From an uncultured Idiomarina sp. (GTDB lineage: Bacteria > Pseudomonadota > Gammaproteobacteria > Enterobacterales > Alteromonadaceae): a DNA stretch of 64,000 nucleotides. The stretch lies in contig CAMPHF010000001.1 of assembly GCA_946885915.1 (NCBI GenBank), forward strand, positions 186,001-250,000. The letters are read 5' to 3'. A program made the translations under genes and the position numbers. Below are positions 27,126 through 35,589 of this stretch, piece by piece. The notes beneath the pieces are model-generated. The model was given only the letters and a program-made list of their open reading frames with translations. It was not told the DNA's origin and did not search any database. Every line of letters begins with the position of its first letter. Within the stretch, counting starts at the first letter, position 1.

Positions 27126-27143
27126 TGTATAATTTACTTTACA
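27126..27143 (+). promoter_or_regulatory. TyrR box overlapping the tyrR -10 region
   Basis: TGTATAATTTACTTTACA matches the TyrR box TGTAAA-N6-TTTACA in 11 of 12 positions. It includes a perfect -10 hexamer TATAAT (27128-27133). No good -35 is visible, as the phhB terminator lies just upstream. TyrR bound here would block polymerase, giving autorepression as in E. coli. Confidence 0.7.
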
Positions 27144-27169
27144 TTTCAGCAGTTGTTAGAGCGGCTTAT

Positions 27170-28762
27170 ATGCGTCTTGAAATCACGTGTGATGATCGAC
27201 TTGGTATCGCGCAGGATGTGTTGCAGATTTTGCGAGATCATGAAATTGATTTACGGGGTATTGAGGCTGATCCTCGCGGTAAAATTTTCCTAAATTTTCC
27301 GGATTTAGCCTTCTCGGATTTTCAACATTTAATGCCCGAAATTCGTCGCATTCCAAATGTGAAAGATGTCAAAACCGTTCCTTTTATGCCATCTGAGCGA
27401 GAGCACTTAGAGTTTAGTTTGCTGCTTAGCAAGCTGCCCGATCCGGTGCTGTCGATGGACGTGAAAGGGCTGATAGACATCGCCAACCACGCCGCCCAAC
27501 AGTTATTCACCGAAGACAATGCACCGATTCAAAATACCCTCATTAGCGATTATGTGACGGGATTTAATGTGGTGCGTTGGCTTGAGAAACAGCCGCGCGA
27601 ACCGGTGGTTGAACAAGTTTCAATTGGTGGCGCTAAGTTCTATGCCGATATTCTGCCCATTTGGATGAGCGCAGAAGGTGATAAAGAGAGTTTTGCGGGC
27701 GCGGTGATGACCTGTAAATCACAACCGGTGACCGGCTATTGGGCACGCGGCGGTAACCATGAAGCTTTTTCGCATATTTTAGGCGACCATCCGAATATGA
27801 AACGCGTATTGCGGGACGCGGCGAGAATGGCCGAGTTAAATGTACCCTTGCTGATCCAAGGCGAAACTGGAGTGGGTAAAGAGCTATTGGCTCGCGCTTG
27901 TCATCAGGCCAGTGGTCGCTCGCAGCAGCCATTCTTGGCAGTGAATTGTGCAGCACTGCCAGATAACGTCGCGGAAAGTGAGCTATTTGGCCACGGCAAA
28001 GGCGCACTCAGCCCGCACAGTGAAGCTAAAAAAGGAATTTTTGAGCAAGCCAATGGCGGTACCGTGTTACTTGATTCGGTGAGTGAAATGTCCAATGGCT
28101 TGCAAGCCAAGCTGCTGCGTTTTATTCAAGATGGTAAGTTCCGCCGGATAGGTGAAGAGCAAGAGGTAACTGTCGACGTTCGGGTGATCTGCTCGGCGCA
28201 GGACGATTTGTTGGAGCGAGTTGAACAAGGCACGTTCCGCGAAGACTTGTATTACCGCTTGAACGTGTTGACGCTGGCTATCCCACCCTTGCGGGAACGC
28301 AAATCAGATATTCCATTGCTAGCTGATCATTTTGTGGTGCAAGCCTGTCAGCGCCTTGGGCGGTCTTTAGTCACGCTCAGTAAGCATTGTCGGGAGGCGC
28401 TACAACGCTACCAATGGCCCGGTAATGTGCGGCAACTGGAAAACACCTTATTTCGCTCTATTTCAATGCTTGAAGGTGAGCGTTTGGAACCGGAGCATAT
28501 TCAATTACCACAGTGGGCCAGTGGGCAAGAGAACGTGGCCGTAGATTTAGAAGAGGGTACCTTAGAAGAAGCGGTGAAAAAGTTTGAATCGACCATTCTA
28601 AGACGGCTTTATCCCAGCTACCCGAGCACGCGCCAATTAGCCCGCAAATTAGGTTTGTCGCATACCGCAGTCGCTAATAAATTGCGCGAATATGGTATCG
28701 GCAAACAGCGACGCCGGGGTAAAGCGACCTCCGCTACTGAAACCAGTGATAGTGACGCTTAG
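27170..28762 (+). CDS. tyrR: aromatic amino-acid transcriptional regulator TyrR
   Basis: TyrR is an AAA+ regulator responding to tyrosine, phenylalanine and ATP, normally acting with sigma-70. From ATG 27170 the 530-residue protein has an N-terminal ACT domain (MRLEITCDDRLGIAQDVLQI), a PAS domain (about 80-190), a central AAA+ domain with Walker A GETGVGKE (231-238), and a C-terminal helix-turn-helix (ARKLGLSHTAVANKLREYG). The GAFTGA loop is absent (GKGALSPHS), as in other TyrR proteins, so it should not work with sigma-54. The Walker B segment reads VLLDSV rather than the usual LLDE. Longer in-frame starts would lie within the terminator and are rejected. Confidence 0.95.
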   Translation: MRLEITCDDRLGIAQDVLQILRDHEIDLRGIEADPRGKIFLNFPDLAFSDFQHLMPEIRRIPNVKDVKTVPFMPSEREHLEFSLLLSKLPDPVLSMDVKGLIDIANHAAQQLFTEDNAPIQNTLISDYVTGFNVVRWLEKQPREPVVEQVSIGGAKFYADILPIWMSAEGDKESFAGAVMTCKSQPVTGYWARGGNHEAFSHILGDHPNMKRVLRDAARMAELNVPLLIQGETGVGKELLARACHQASGRSQQPFLAVNCAALPDNVAESELFGHGKGALSPHSEAKKGIFEQANGGTVLLDSVSEMSNGLQAKLLRFIQDGKFRRIGEEQEVTVDVRVICSAQDDLLERVEQGTFREDLYYRLNVLTLAIPPLRERKSDIPLLADHFVVQACQRLGRSLVTLSKHCREALQRYQWPGNVRQLENTLFRSISMLEGERLEPEHIQLPQWASGQENVAVDLEEGTLEEAVKKFESTILRRLYPSYPSTRQLARKLGLSHTAVANKLREYGIGKQRRRGKATSATETSDSDA

Positions 28763-28793
28763 CCGCCCGGATAAGCGCAAGCTATGACTGTCA

Positions 28794-28832
28794 AGATTTC
28801 GCAACAGTAAAATAGATGCTGTTGCGAAATCT
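28794..28832 (+). terminator. perfect 14-bp inverted repeat after tyrR
   Basis: AGATTTCGCAACAG (28794-28807) and CTGTTGCGAAATCT (28819-28832) enclose an 11-base AT-rich loop. It lies 31 bases after the tyrR stop. There is no T-run, so it may be an atypical terminator, a 3'-end stabiliser, or an operator in the 247-base gap before hppD. Confidence 0.5.
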
Positions 28833-28881
28833 GTACACTCTCGAATAACAGATGTCCGATTATTGGCATCTTTAGCCCTTT

Positions 28882-28899
28882 CGTAAACTAAGCTATACA
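28882..28899 (+). promoter_or_regulatory. TyrR box upstream of the hppD operon
   Basis: CGTAAACTAAGCTATACA matches TGTAAA-N6-TTTACA at 10 of 12 positions and keeps the G-N14-C pair. It lies about 110 bases before the hppD ATG. It suggests TyrR control of tyrosine breakdown by the neighbouring tyrR product. Confidence 0.6.
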
Positions 28900-29009
28900 A
28901 ATAGCCACCTGCCATACCTTGCACTTATCTTTTGCCTCCCCCTTTGCAAGGGCGCTGCGATGGCGCTTAATGACAGCATAATCATAACGACTTGGAAGAG
29001 GTGTACCCC

Positions 29010-30083
29010 ATGACTGATATTAATTACAACCCATTAAATACCAACGGTTTTGAATTTGTCGAATACAGTGCGCCGGATCAAAACGGTATTGCGGCACTGA
29101 AAGATTTGTTTACTAAATTAGGTTTTACCGAAGTTGCCAAGCACAAAACCAAGGAAGCTTGGTTGTTCAAGCAGAACGACATTAATTTCATCATTAATGC
29201 TAATCCAGGTGGTCAAGCTGAGCACTTTGCTAAAGACCATGGCCCCAGCGTTTGTGGTATGGCGTGGCGGGTAAAAGACGCCAAACAGGCGCAGCAGCAC
29301 TCAATTGAAAACGGTGCCAAAGCATTCCCAACCGAGCAAGGTGCGGTTGAAGGCGTGCCAGCGGTGTACGGTATTGGTGAAAGCGTGTTGTATTTCGTCG
29401 ATAACTACGACAACCAAGGCATTTACAACCAACATTTTGATTTTTATCAAGGTTGGGAAGCGAAGATGAAAGATCACGCGGCGGGCTTGTATGAGGTTGA
29501 CCACCTTACCCACAACGTATTCCGCGGTAACATGGATACCTGGGCTGGGTTCTACGAGCGCATCGGTAACTTCCGTGAGATCCGCTATTTTGATATTGAA
29601 GGCAAGCTCACCGGTTTGTTAAGCCGCGCAATGACGGCGCCATGTGGCAAAATTCGTATTCCAATTAATGAATCACACGATGACAAATCGCAAATTGAAG
29701 AATATTTGCGTGAGTATAAAGGCGAGGGGATTCAGCATATTGCGCTCACCTCAGACAATATCTATAAAACCGTCCGCGACTTGCGCGCGATTGGGATGGA
29801 TTTCATGCCAACCCCAGACACTTACTACGCGAAAATCGATGAGCGTGTAGAGGGTCATGAAGAGAGCGTTGATGAGTTGCAAGAACTTCAAATTTTGATT
29901 GACGGCGCGCCAATGAAAGACGGTATTTTGTTACAGATTTTCACCAAAACTGTGATTGGCCCGGTGTTCTTTGAGATCATCCAGCGCAAAGGTAACGAAG
30001 GCTTTGGTGAGGGTAACTTCAAAGCGTTATTCGAGTCGATTGAAGAAGATCAAATTCGTCGTGGAGTATTAACCGATGCGTAA
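29010..30083 (+). CDS. hppD: 4-hydroxyphenylpyruvate dioxygenase
   Basis: This Fe(II) enzyme converts 4-hydroxyphenylpyruvate, the transamination product of tyrosine, into homogentisate. The 357-residue protein has the two-barrel vicinal-oxygen-chelate fold with iron ligands His165 (VDHLTHN), His243 (IQHIALTS) and Glu322 (VFFEIIQRKG), and ends in the family motif GEGNFKALFESIEEDQIRRG. ATG 29010 follows GAAGAGGTG. An in-frame start at 28992 overlaps that site and is rejected. The 3' end overlaps hmgA by 8 bases, so hppD-hmgA-fahA-maiA is one operon. High homogentisate output can lead to pyomelanin if HmgA is limiting. Confidence 0.96.
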   Translation: MTDINYNPLNTNGFEFVEYSAPDQNGIAALKDLFTKLGFTEVAKHKTKEAWLFKQNDINFIINANPGGQAEHFAKDHGPSVCGMAWRVKDAKQAQQHSIENGAKAFPTEQGAVEGVPAVYGIGESVLYFVDNYDNQGIYNQHFDFYQGWEAKMKDHAAGLYEVDHLTHNVFRGNMDTWAGFYERIGNFREIRYFDIEGKLTGLLSRAMTAPCGKIRIPINESHDDKSQIEEYLREYKGEGIQHIALTSDNIYKTVRDLRAIGMDFMPTPDTYYAKIDERVEGHEESVDELQELQILIDGAPMKDGILLQIFTKTVIGPVFFEIIQRKGNEGFGEGNFKALFESIEEDQIRRGVLTDA

Positions 30084-31236
30084 ATGGGTAAGCTTTCCGA
30101 AACAAGTTGGCACGGTCTCTAAGCAGGCCCATGCTGACTTTCCGGAGCAGGCGATCTATGAGCGTGAAGTCGGCCGCAGTGGCTTTTTTGGGCCGGCGAC
30201 ACATTTTCACCACACCCACGCACCGACCGGTTGGTCGGCTTGGGAAGGTGAGTTGCGGCCGCGTAATTTCGATTTTAATAAGTTACCTGAGGTTACTGCC
30301 GGGCAAACCGCCAGCGTGGCGGCAGAGTCACCCTGGCAAGTGCCGATGTTGCTGCATAATGCGCACTGTAAGTTTCGCTTATGGCATTGTCAGCAGGCGA
30401 TGAAGTTCTTGGCCCGCAATGCCGATGGTGACGAGCTATTGTTTGTGCATGAGGGGCGTGGTGAATTGTTTTGTGACTATGGTCACATTACCCTCGAGCA
30501 GGGCGATTATTTTGTGTTACCGCGCTCGACCATGTGGCGCTTAGAGCCTACTGAGCCGATGCAATTACTGATGATCGAAGCCACTAATGGCACTTATCAG
30601 TTGCCGGAGAAAGGGCTGGTCGGTAATCACGCGATTTTTGATCCAGCGTGCTTAGCTACGCCGGACATCGATGATGCCTTTAAAGCGCAGTACAGTGACA
30701 CTGAATGGCAAGTGCAGGTGAAACGGCACGGCCGAGTATCGGTGATTACCTATCCATACAATCCGCTAGATGCGATTGGTTGGCATGGTGATTTGGCGCC
30801 GGTGCGGATCAATTGGCGTGATATTCGGCCGTTGATGTCGCATCGCTATCATTTGCCGCCCTCTGCGCACACTACCTTTGTCGCCGATCGCTTCGTGGTG
30901 TGTACCTTCGTACCGCGCCCTATTGAGTCTGATCCGGGCGCACTCAAAGTGCCTTTCTATCACAACAATGATGATTACGATGAGGTACTGTTTTACCACG
31001 CCGGCGACTTCTTTAGTCGTGACAATATTGATCGCGGTATGGTGACCTTCCATCCGGCTGGATTTACGCACGGGCCGCACCCGAAAGCGTTCCAGGCTGG
31101 TCGTGAGCACAAGAAGAAGTTTACCGATGAAGTCGCGGTAATGTTGGATACTCGCGATGCACTCACCATGGGTGAGATTTGCGCCGCCGTTGAGAATCCA
31201 GATTATGTGAACAGTTGGAAACCGAAAAAGGATTAA
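30076..31236 (+). CDS. hmgA: homogentisate 1,2-dioxygenase
   Basis: HmgA opens the ring of homogentisate to maleylacetoacetate. The 386-residue product is the shorter bacterial form. Likely iron ligands are His296 in PFYHNNDDYDE, Glu303, and His332 in FTHGPHP; the His-to-Glu spacing is one residue longer than in the human enzyme, so the assignment is tentative. A conserved early block is FFGPATHFHHTHAPTGW. The start overlaps the hppD end by 8 bases, and fahA follows after 3 bases. Confidence 0.94.
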   Translation: MRKWVSFPKQVGTVSKQAHADFPEQAIYEREVGRSGFFGPATHFHHTHAPTGWSAWEGELRPRNFDFNKLPEVTAGQTASVAAESPWQVPMLLHNAHCKFRLWHCQQAMKFLARNADGDELLFVHEGRGELFCDYGHITLEQGDYFVLPRSTMWRLEPTEPMQLLMIEATNGTYQLPEKGLVGNHAIFDPACLATPDIDDAFKAQYSDTEWQVQVKRHGRVSVITYPYNPLDAIGWHGDLAPVRINWRDIRPLMSHRYHLPPSAHTTFVADRFVVCTFVPRPIESDPGALKVPFYHNNDDYDEVLFYHAGDFFSRDNIDRGMVTFHPAGFTHGPHPKAFQAGREHKKKFTDEVAVMLDTRDALTMGEICAAVENPDYVNSWKPKKD

Positions 31237-31239
31237 GGA

Positions 31240-32271
31240 ATGAAATTTGCCAGCTATAGAAATGGCACGCGTGACGGGCAATTAATGCTGGTCAGCCGTG
31301 ATTTGAAAACTTGTGTCGCAGTGCCGGCACTTGCTGCTACCTTGCAGGAAGTGTTGGACGACTGGGATGGTGTTGCGCCAAAACTTGAGCAAGTTTACGC
31401 CGAGCTTAATGCAGGCGGCCTGAGCGATGCGCAAGCCTTTGATGAGAGCTTGTGCGAATCACCATTACCGCGCGCCTATCAGTGGGCGGACGGCAGTGCT
31501 TATGTGAATCATGTTGAGTTAGTGCGTAGGGCTCGCAACGCCGAAATGCCGCCTAGCTTTTGGACTGATCCACTCATGTATCAAGGTGGCTCGGACGACT
31601 TTTTGGGTCCGCGTGACGACATTGAAATGGGCTCAACCGAGTGGGGCATTGATTTTGAAGGTGAAGTCGCCGTCATTACTGACGACGTGCCGATGGGGAC
31701 ACAAGCCAAGGATGCGGGTCAGTATATTCGGTTATTAATGCTGGTGAACGACGTGTCGTTACGGGGACTTATTCCGAATGAACTTGGTAAAGGCTTTGGC
31801 TTTTTCCAATCTAAACCATCGTCGGCTTTTTCGCCAGTGGCGGTGACCCCAGATGAATTAGGCAATGCTTGGCGCGACAATAAAGTACATTTACCCTTGT
31901 TATCGACCTACAACGGCCAACCTTTTGGCAAGCCGAATGCGGGCGAGGATATGACCTTTGATTTCGCTCAGTTGGTCGCCCATGCGGCCAAAACTCGGCA
32001 TTTAGGTGCAGGTGCCATTATTGGCTCAGGTACCGTGTCTAACAAACAAGGTACCGATCACGGCAGCGCAATTGCAGAAGGTGGGGTTGGCTACAGCTGT
32101 ATTGCGGAAGTGCGAATGATTGAAACCATTCGTGATGGTAAACCTAGCACCGGTTTCATGCAGTTTGGCGATACGATTCGGATTGAAATGACGGATGCTA
32201 ACGGGCAATCGATTTTTGGTGCCATTGACCAAAACGTGATTGAGTACACCGGCCCAGAGCACGACGCATAA
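31240..32271 (+). CDS. fahA: fumarylacetoacetase (fumarylacetoacetate hydrolase family)
   Basis: This enzyme hydrolyses fumarylacetoacetate to fumarate and acetoacetate, the last step of tyrosine breakdown. The 343-residue protein carries the FAH catalytic domain. Metal-binding acidic residues are visible in WGIDFEGEVAVI and LLMLVNDVSLR, followed by GFGFFQSKPSSAFSP and GSGTVSNKQ. An AAGGA immediately precedes the ATG. It sits in the hppD-hmgA-fahA-maiA operon, which fixes its role. Confidence 0.95.
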   Translation: MKFASYRNGTRDGQLMLVSRDLKTCVAVPALAATLQEVLDDWDGVAPKLEQVYAELNAGGLSDAQAFDESLCESPLPRAYQWADGSAYVNHVELVRRARNAEMPPSFWTDPLMYQGGSDDFLGPRDDIEMGSTEWGIDFEGEVAVITDDVPMGTQAKDAGQYIRLLMLVNDVSLRGLIPNELGKGFGFFQSKPSSAFSPVAVTPDELGNAWRDNKVHLPLLSTYNGQPFGKPNAGEDMTFDFAQLVAHAAKTRHLGAGAIIGSGTVSNKQGTDHGSAIAEGGVGYSCIAEVRMIETIRDGKPSTGFMQFGDTIRIEMTDANGQSIFGAIDQNVIEYTGPEHDA

Positions 32272-32292
32272 CAGCAAGTAGCAGGAGTCGCG

Positions 32293-32946
32293 ATGAAGTT
32301 ATACGGATATTGGCGTTCGAGCGCGAGCTATCGAGTTCGCATTGCGCTCAACATCAAGGGCATTGAGTATGACTACGTGCCCGTGCATTTGCTTAAAGAT
32401 GGTGGCCAGCAGCATCAGCAGGCATACCGTTCGCTGAATCCGGCTGGGCTTGTGCCGACCCTCGTCGACCATGAGGGTAGCGCGGAGCAAGTGGTGTTGA
32501 ATCAATCATTAGCGATTATTGAGTATCTTGAGGAATGCTACCCAAGCCCAAGTCTACTGCCTGGTAACCCTGGTCAACGGGCGCAAATTCGCGCCTTCGC
32601 GCTAGACTTGGCGGCGGATTTGCAACCCTTGATCAATTTGCGCACGCAGCAGTATTTAAAGAATACGCTGCAAGTAGGTGATGAGGCCAACGCGGCTTGG
32701 TTAGCGCACTGGTTTAAAACCTCGTTCACAGCGTTAGAAGCGCGGTTACAGAAGCATGCGGGGCGCTATTGTTTTGGCGATACGCTGAGCTTGGCCGATG
32801 TCTGCCTAGTGCCGCAAGTGTTCAGTGCGTTACGGTTTGCACCTGATTTATCGCCCTATCCGATGTTGCAACGGGTTTACGATAGGTTACAAGCCTTGCC
32901 AGCATTTCAGCAGGCAGCGCCGGCACAGCAGCCTGACGCTGAATAA
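32293..32946 (+). CDS. maiA: maleylacetoacetate isomerase
   Basis: A zeta-class glutathione S-transferase that isomerises maleylacetoacetate to fumarylacetoacetate with glutathione as cofactor. The 217-residue protein has the zeta signature SSASYRVRIAL at residues 9-19, the glutathione-binding NPAGLVPTL and NQSLAIIEYLEE segments, and an all-helical C-terminal domain. AGGAG precedes the ATG. It is the last gene of the operon and is followed by a terminator. Confidence 0.95.
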   Translation: MKLYGYWRSSASYRVRIALNIKGIEYDYVPVHLLKDGGQQHQQAYRSLNPAGLVPTLVDHEGSAEQVVLNQSLAIIEYLEECYPSPSLLPGNPGQRAQIRAFALDLAADLQPLINLRTQQYLKNTLQVGDEANAAWLAHWFKTSFTALEARLQKHAGRYCFGDTLSLADVCLVPQVFSALRFAPDLSPYPMLQRVYDRLQALPAFQQAAPAQQPDAE

Positions 32947-32961
32947 AGGTTGATTCACCGC

Positions 32962-32996
32962 AACGCCGCTCGCTTCTGAGCGGCGTTTTTGTTTTA
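32962..32996 (+). terminator. rho-independent terminator after maiA
   Basis: AACGCCGCTC (32962-32971) and GAGCGGCGTT (32978-32987) form a perfect 10-bp stem with a 6-base loop, followed by TTTGTTTT. Confidence 0.93.
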
Positions 32997-33033
32997 ATCG
33001 AAGACAATATTTTTTCACATAAGGACGTTATTC

Positions 33034-35520
33034 ATGCGAGCCAAACTAGCTATCGCCATTGCTGCCGCGCTGATGACCTCAGCCTGCGCATCGAATTCAC
33101 CAGCGACACCAATGCAGGATGCCGCCAAGCCGGCTGCCCCGCAAGTGCAAATGGCAGCGCCAGCTGCACAAGCTGAAGCCACGGGTGAGATCACGCTTGA
33201 ACAAATCATGGCGGATCAAGATTGGGTCGCACGTAGCCCGGAAGGCGCTTATTGGAGTCTTGATGGTGAGAGCGTTTTCTACGCCCAGAAACAATTGGGC
33301 ACACCGTTGCGTGATTGGTTCCACGCGCCAGTAGGCGAGGGTGAGTTGCATCAGGTGCCGCTGGCGAAAATGCACCACTATGCGTATGAAGACGCGGTCC
33401 AAATTGCCGGTACCACGTGGTTTGCCTACACCTATGAAGGTAATATTTTTGCCCGCGAAATGGCCTCTGGCGAAGTACAACAACTCACCCGTGACGATGC
33501 CCAGCAAACCAGTCTGGTGGCGCTAAACGATGGCCGGATTGGTTATCGCGAAGGCAACGCCTTTTTTGCGTTGGACATGGCCACCGGTTTGAGTGAGCAG
33601 CTCGCTTCATTGGCGTTGTCGGACGCGCCCAAAGCAAATACTGAACCTAAAGATTTCATTGCCCGGGAGCAAATTGAACTTACCGAATTTGTACAAATAC
33701 AGCGGCAGCAGAAGCAACAACGGTTCGATCGCCAGCAACAGCTTCAGGCAGAAAACCCTTCGTTAGCACCAGCGCCATTCTATTTAGGTGACAACCAAGA
33801 GATCGTGGCTGCAAGCTTGTCGCCAGCAGGAAATAAGATAATCGTGGCGATTACCGAACCACAGGCATGGCGAGCTGATGGCGACATTATGCCTAATTAC
33901 ATTGCCGAAGATGGCCGGGTGAAAGCAGAGCCGGTGCGTGCTCGAGTGCAAGATGCGAAGCCGGTGAATCACCAGTTGCTGGTGCTCGACCTGAGCACAG
34001 GTGAAAAAACCGCATTAACCTATAACACGCTGCCTGGTTGGAACGAGGACGTGTTAGCGGCGGTGAAGCGTGAAAACTATGCTGCACAGGGTAAAACCTA
34101 CAAATCTGAGAGCAAACCGCGACCGATCACGCTGATGCAAGATTGGGGCTGGCAGCAAGGTGCGATTCGTTGGAGTGACGACGGCCAAGACGTCGCGGTG
34201 ATGTTAGAGGCGTGGGATAATAAAGATCGGTGGATTGCGACGGTTAATTTTGCTGGTAAAGCGCTGGTTCCTCAGCACCGCTTACATGACGATGCGTGGA
34301 TCAATTACACCTATAACGAATTTGGCTTTTTACCCGACAGCAAAACCTTATGGTTTATGTCGGAGGAGTCAGGTTATTCGCATTTGTATGTGAAACCGTT
34401 GACGGGTAAACAGCGAGCGTTAACTCAGGGCAAATTTGTCGTGGATACGCCGCAAGTAAGCGAACGCGGTGATTTCATTTACTTTAAAGCTAATCGCAAA
34501 CACCCTGGTAATTTCGAGGTGTTCCGAGTGCCAACCGCAGGTGGCGCGATGGAGCAACTGACTGAACTAGGTGGGTTTAATGATTTTCAGTTAAACCGCC
34601 AAGAAGATAAGTTGTTGATCACCCATAGCACGGCATTGCAGCCACCCGAACTATATGTGGCGCCAGTCACTGGTGAGCGCAGCGCACAACGTCTGACCAA
34701 TACTATTACGCCTGAATTTAATGCGAAGCCTTGGACTGCACCGAGTATCGTCGCCATTGATAGTTCACACGTTGACGATCCAATTTATACCCGGGTTTAT
34801 TTACCGGACGATTTTGATCCGACGCGCGCCGAGAAATACCCTGCTGTGGTCTTTATTCACGGCGCCGGCTATTTACATAACGCGCACATGGGGTGGTCGG
34901 GCTATCAACGCGAGTTTATGTTCCATAGTTTGCTGAATCAGCATGGTTATGTGGTGCTTGATTTAGATTACCGTGGCTCAAAAGGCTATGGCCGTGATTG
35001 GCGCACAGCGATTTATCGGCAAATGGGCACACCGGAAGTTGAAGACCTGGTGGATGTGGTGAAGTGGGCAGGTCAGAATGTCCATGTAGATACCGATCGG
35101 GTGGGAACCTATGGTGGTTCTTATGGCGGTTTCTTAACCTTTATGGCGCTGTTTAAAGAGCCTGGTTTATTCCAAGCGGGCGCAGCATTACGGCCGGTTA
35201 GTGACTGGGCACATTATAATATTCCTTACACTTCGAATATTCTTAATTTGCCAGAAGACGATCCCATCGCCTATCGTCGCAGCTCGCCCATTTACTTTAC
35301 TGAAGGGTTAGAGGATGCGTTGCTAATCAATTCACCTATGGTCGACGATAACGTGTTCTTCCAAGACTCAGTGCGGGTCGTACAGCGTCTGATTGAGCAT
35401 GAAAAAGAGGACTTTGAGATTGCGCTGTTCCCCGTTGAGCCCCATGGTTTTGTCCAGCCGTCGAGCTGGTTGGATGAATACCGCCGAATCTTCAAGCTAT
35501 TTGAAGAAGAGCTAAAATAA
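33034..35520 (+). CDS. S9 family (prolyl oligopeptidase / DPP-IV-like) peptidase lipoprotein
   Basis: An 828-residue exported serine peptidase. The N-terminus MRAKLAIAIAAALMTSACAS is a signal peptide with a probable lipobox (TSAC). Residues from about 50 to 560 form a beta-propeller-like domain. The alpha/beta-hydrolase domain follows, with Ser696 in TYGGSYGGF, Asp771 or Asp772 in SPMVDDNVFF, and His804 in EPHGFVQP, the expected triad order. It probably trims proline-containing peptides in the envelope, supplying the peptide-based metabolism suggested by its neighbours. Exact specificity cannot be read from sequence. It is transcribed alone between two terminators. Confidence 0.9.
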   Translation: MRAKLAIAIAAALMTSACASNSPATPMQDAAKPAAPQVQMAAPAAQAEATGEITLEQIMADQDWVARSPEGAYWSLDGESVFYAQKQLGTPLRDWFHAPVGEGELHQVPLAKMHHYAYEDAVQIAGTTWFAYTYEGNIFAREMASGEVQQLTRDDAQQTSLVALNDGRIGYREGNAFFALDMATGLSEQLASLALSDAPKANTEPKDFIAREQIELTEFVQIQRQQKQQRFDRQQQLQAENPSLAPAPFYLGDNQEIVAASLSPAGNKIIVAITEPQAWRADGDIMPNYIAEDGRVKAEPVRARVQDAKPVNHQLLVLDLSTGEKTALTYNTLPGWNEDVLAAVKRENYAAQGKTYKSESKPRPITLMQDWGWQQGAIRWSDDGQDVAVMLEAWDNKDRWIATVNFAGKALVPQHRLHDDAWINYTYNEFGFLPDSKTLWFMSEESGYSHLYVKPLTGKQRALTQGKFVVDTPQVSERGDFIYFKANRKHPGNFEVFRVPTAGGAMEQLTELGGFNDFQLNRQEDKLLITHSTALQPPELYVAPVTGERSAQRLTNTITPEFNAKPWTAPSIVAIDSSHVDDPIYTRVYLPDDFDPTRAEKYPAVVFIHGAGYLHNAHMGWSGYQREFMFHSLLNQHGYVVLDLDYRGSKGYGRDWRTAIYRQMGTPEVEDLVDVVKWAGQNVHVDTDRVGTYGGSYGGFLTFMALFKEPGLFQAGAALRPVSDWAHYNIPYTSNILNLPEDDPIAYRRSSPIYFTEGLEDALLINSPMVDDNVFFQDSVRVVQRLIEHEKEDFEIALFPVEPHGFVQPSSWLDEYRRIFKLFEEELK

Positions 35521-35541
35521 GCGGCGTTAAGGTCAAGCAAC

Positions 35542-35578
35542 AAGCCGCACTGAATGATTCATTCAGTGCGGCTTTTTT
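35542..35578. terminator. terminator after the S9 peptidase gene
   Basis: AAGCCGCACTGAAT (35542-35555) and ATTCAGTGCGGCTT (35561-35574) form a perfect 14-bp stem with a 5-base loop and a T-run. It can also serve the convergent rhombosortase gene. Confidence 0.93.
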
Positions 35579-35589
35579 GTGGGTCAAGA

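Noticed and set aside
27075..27130. T-rich hairpin before tyrR as a tyrosine leader attenuator
   Set aside because: It fits better as the phhB terminator. No leader peptide with repeated aromatic codons precedes tyrR.
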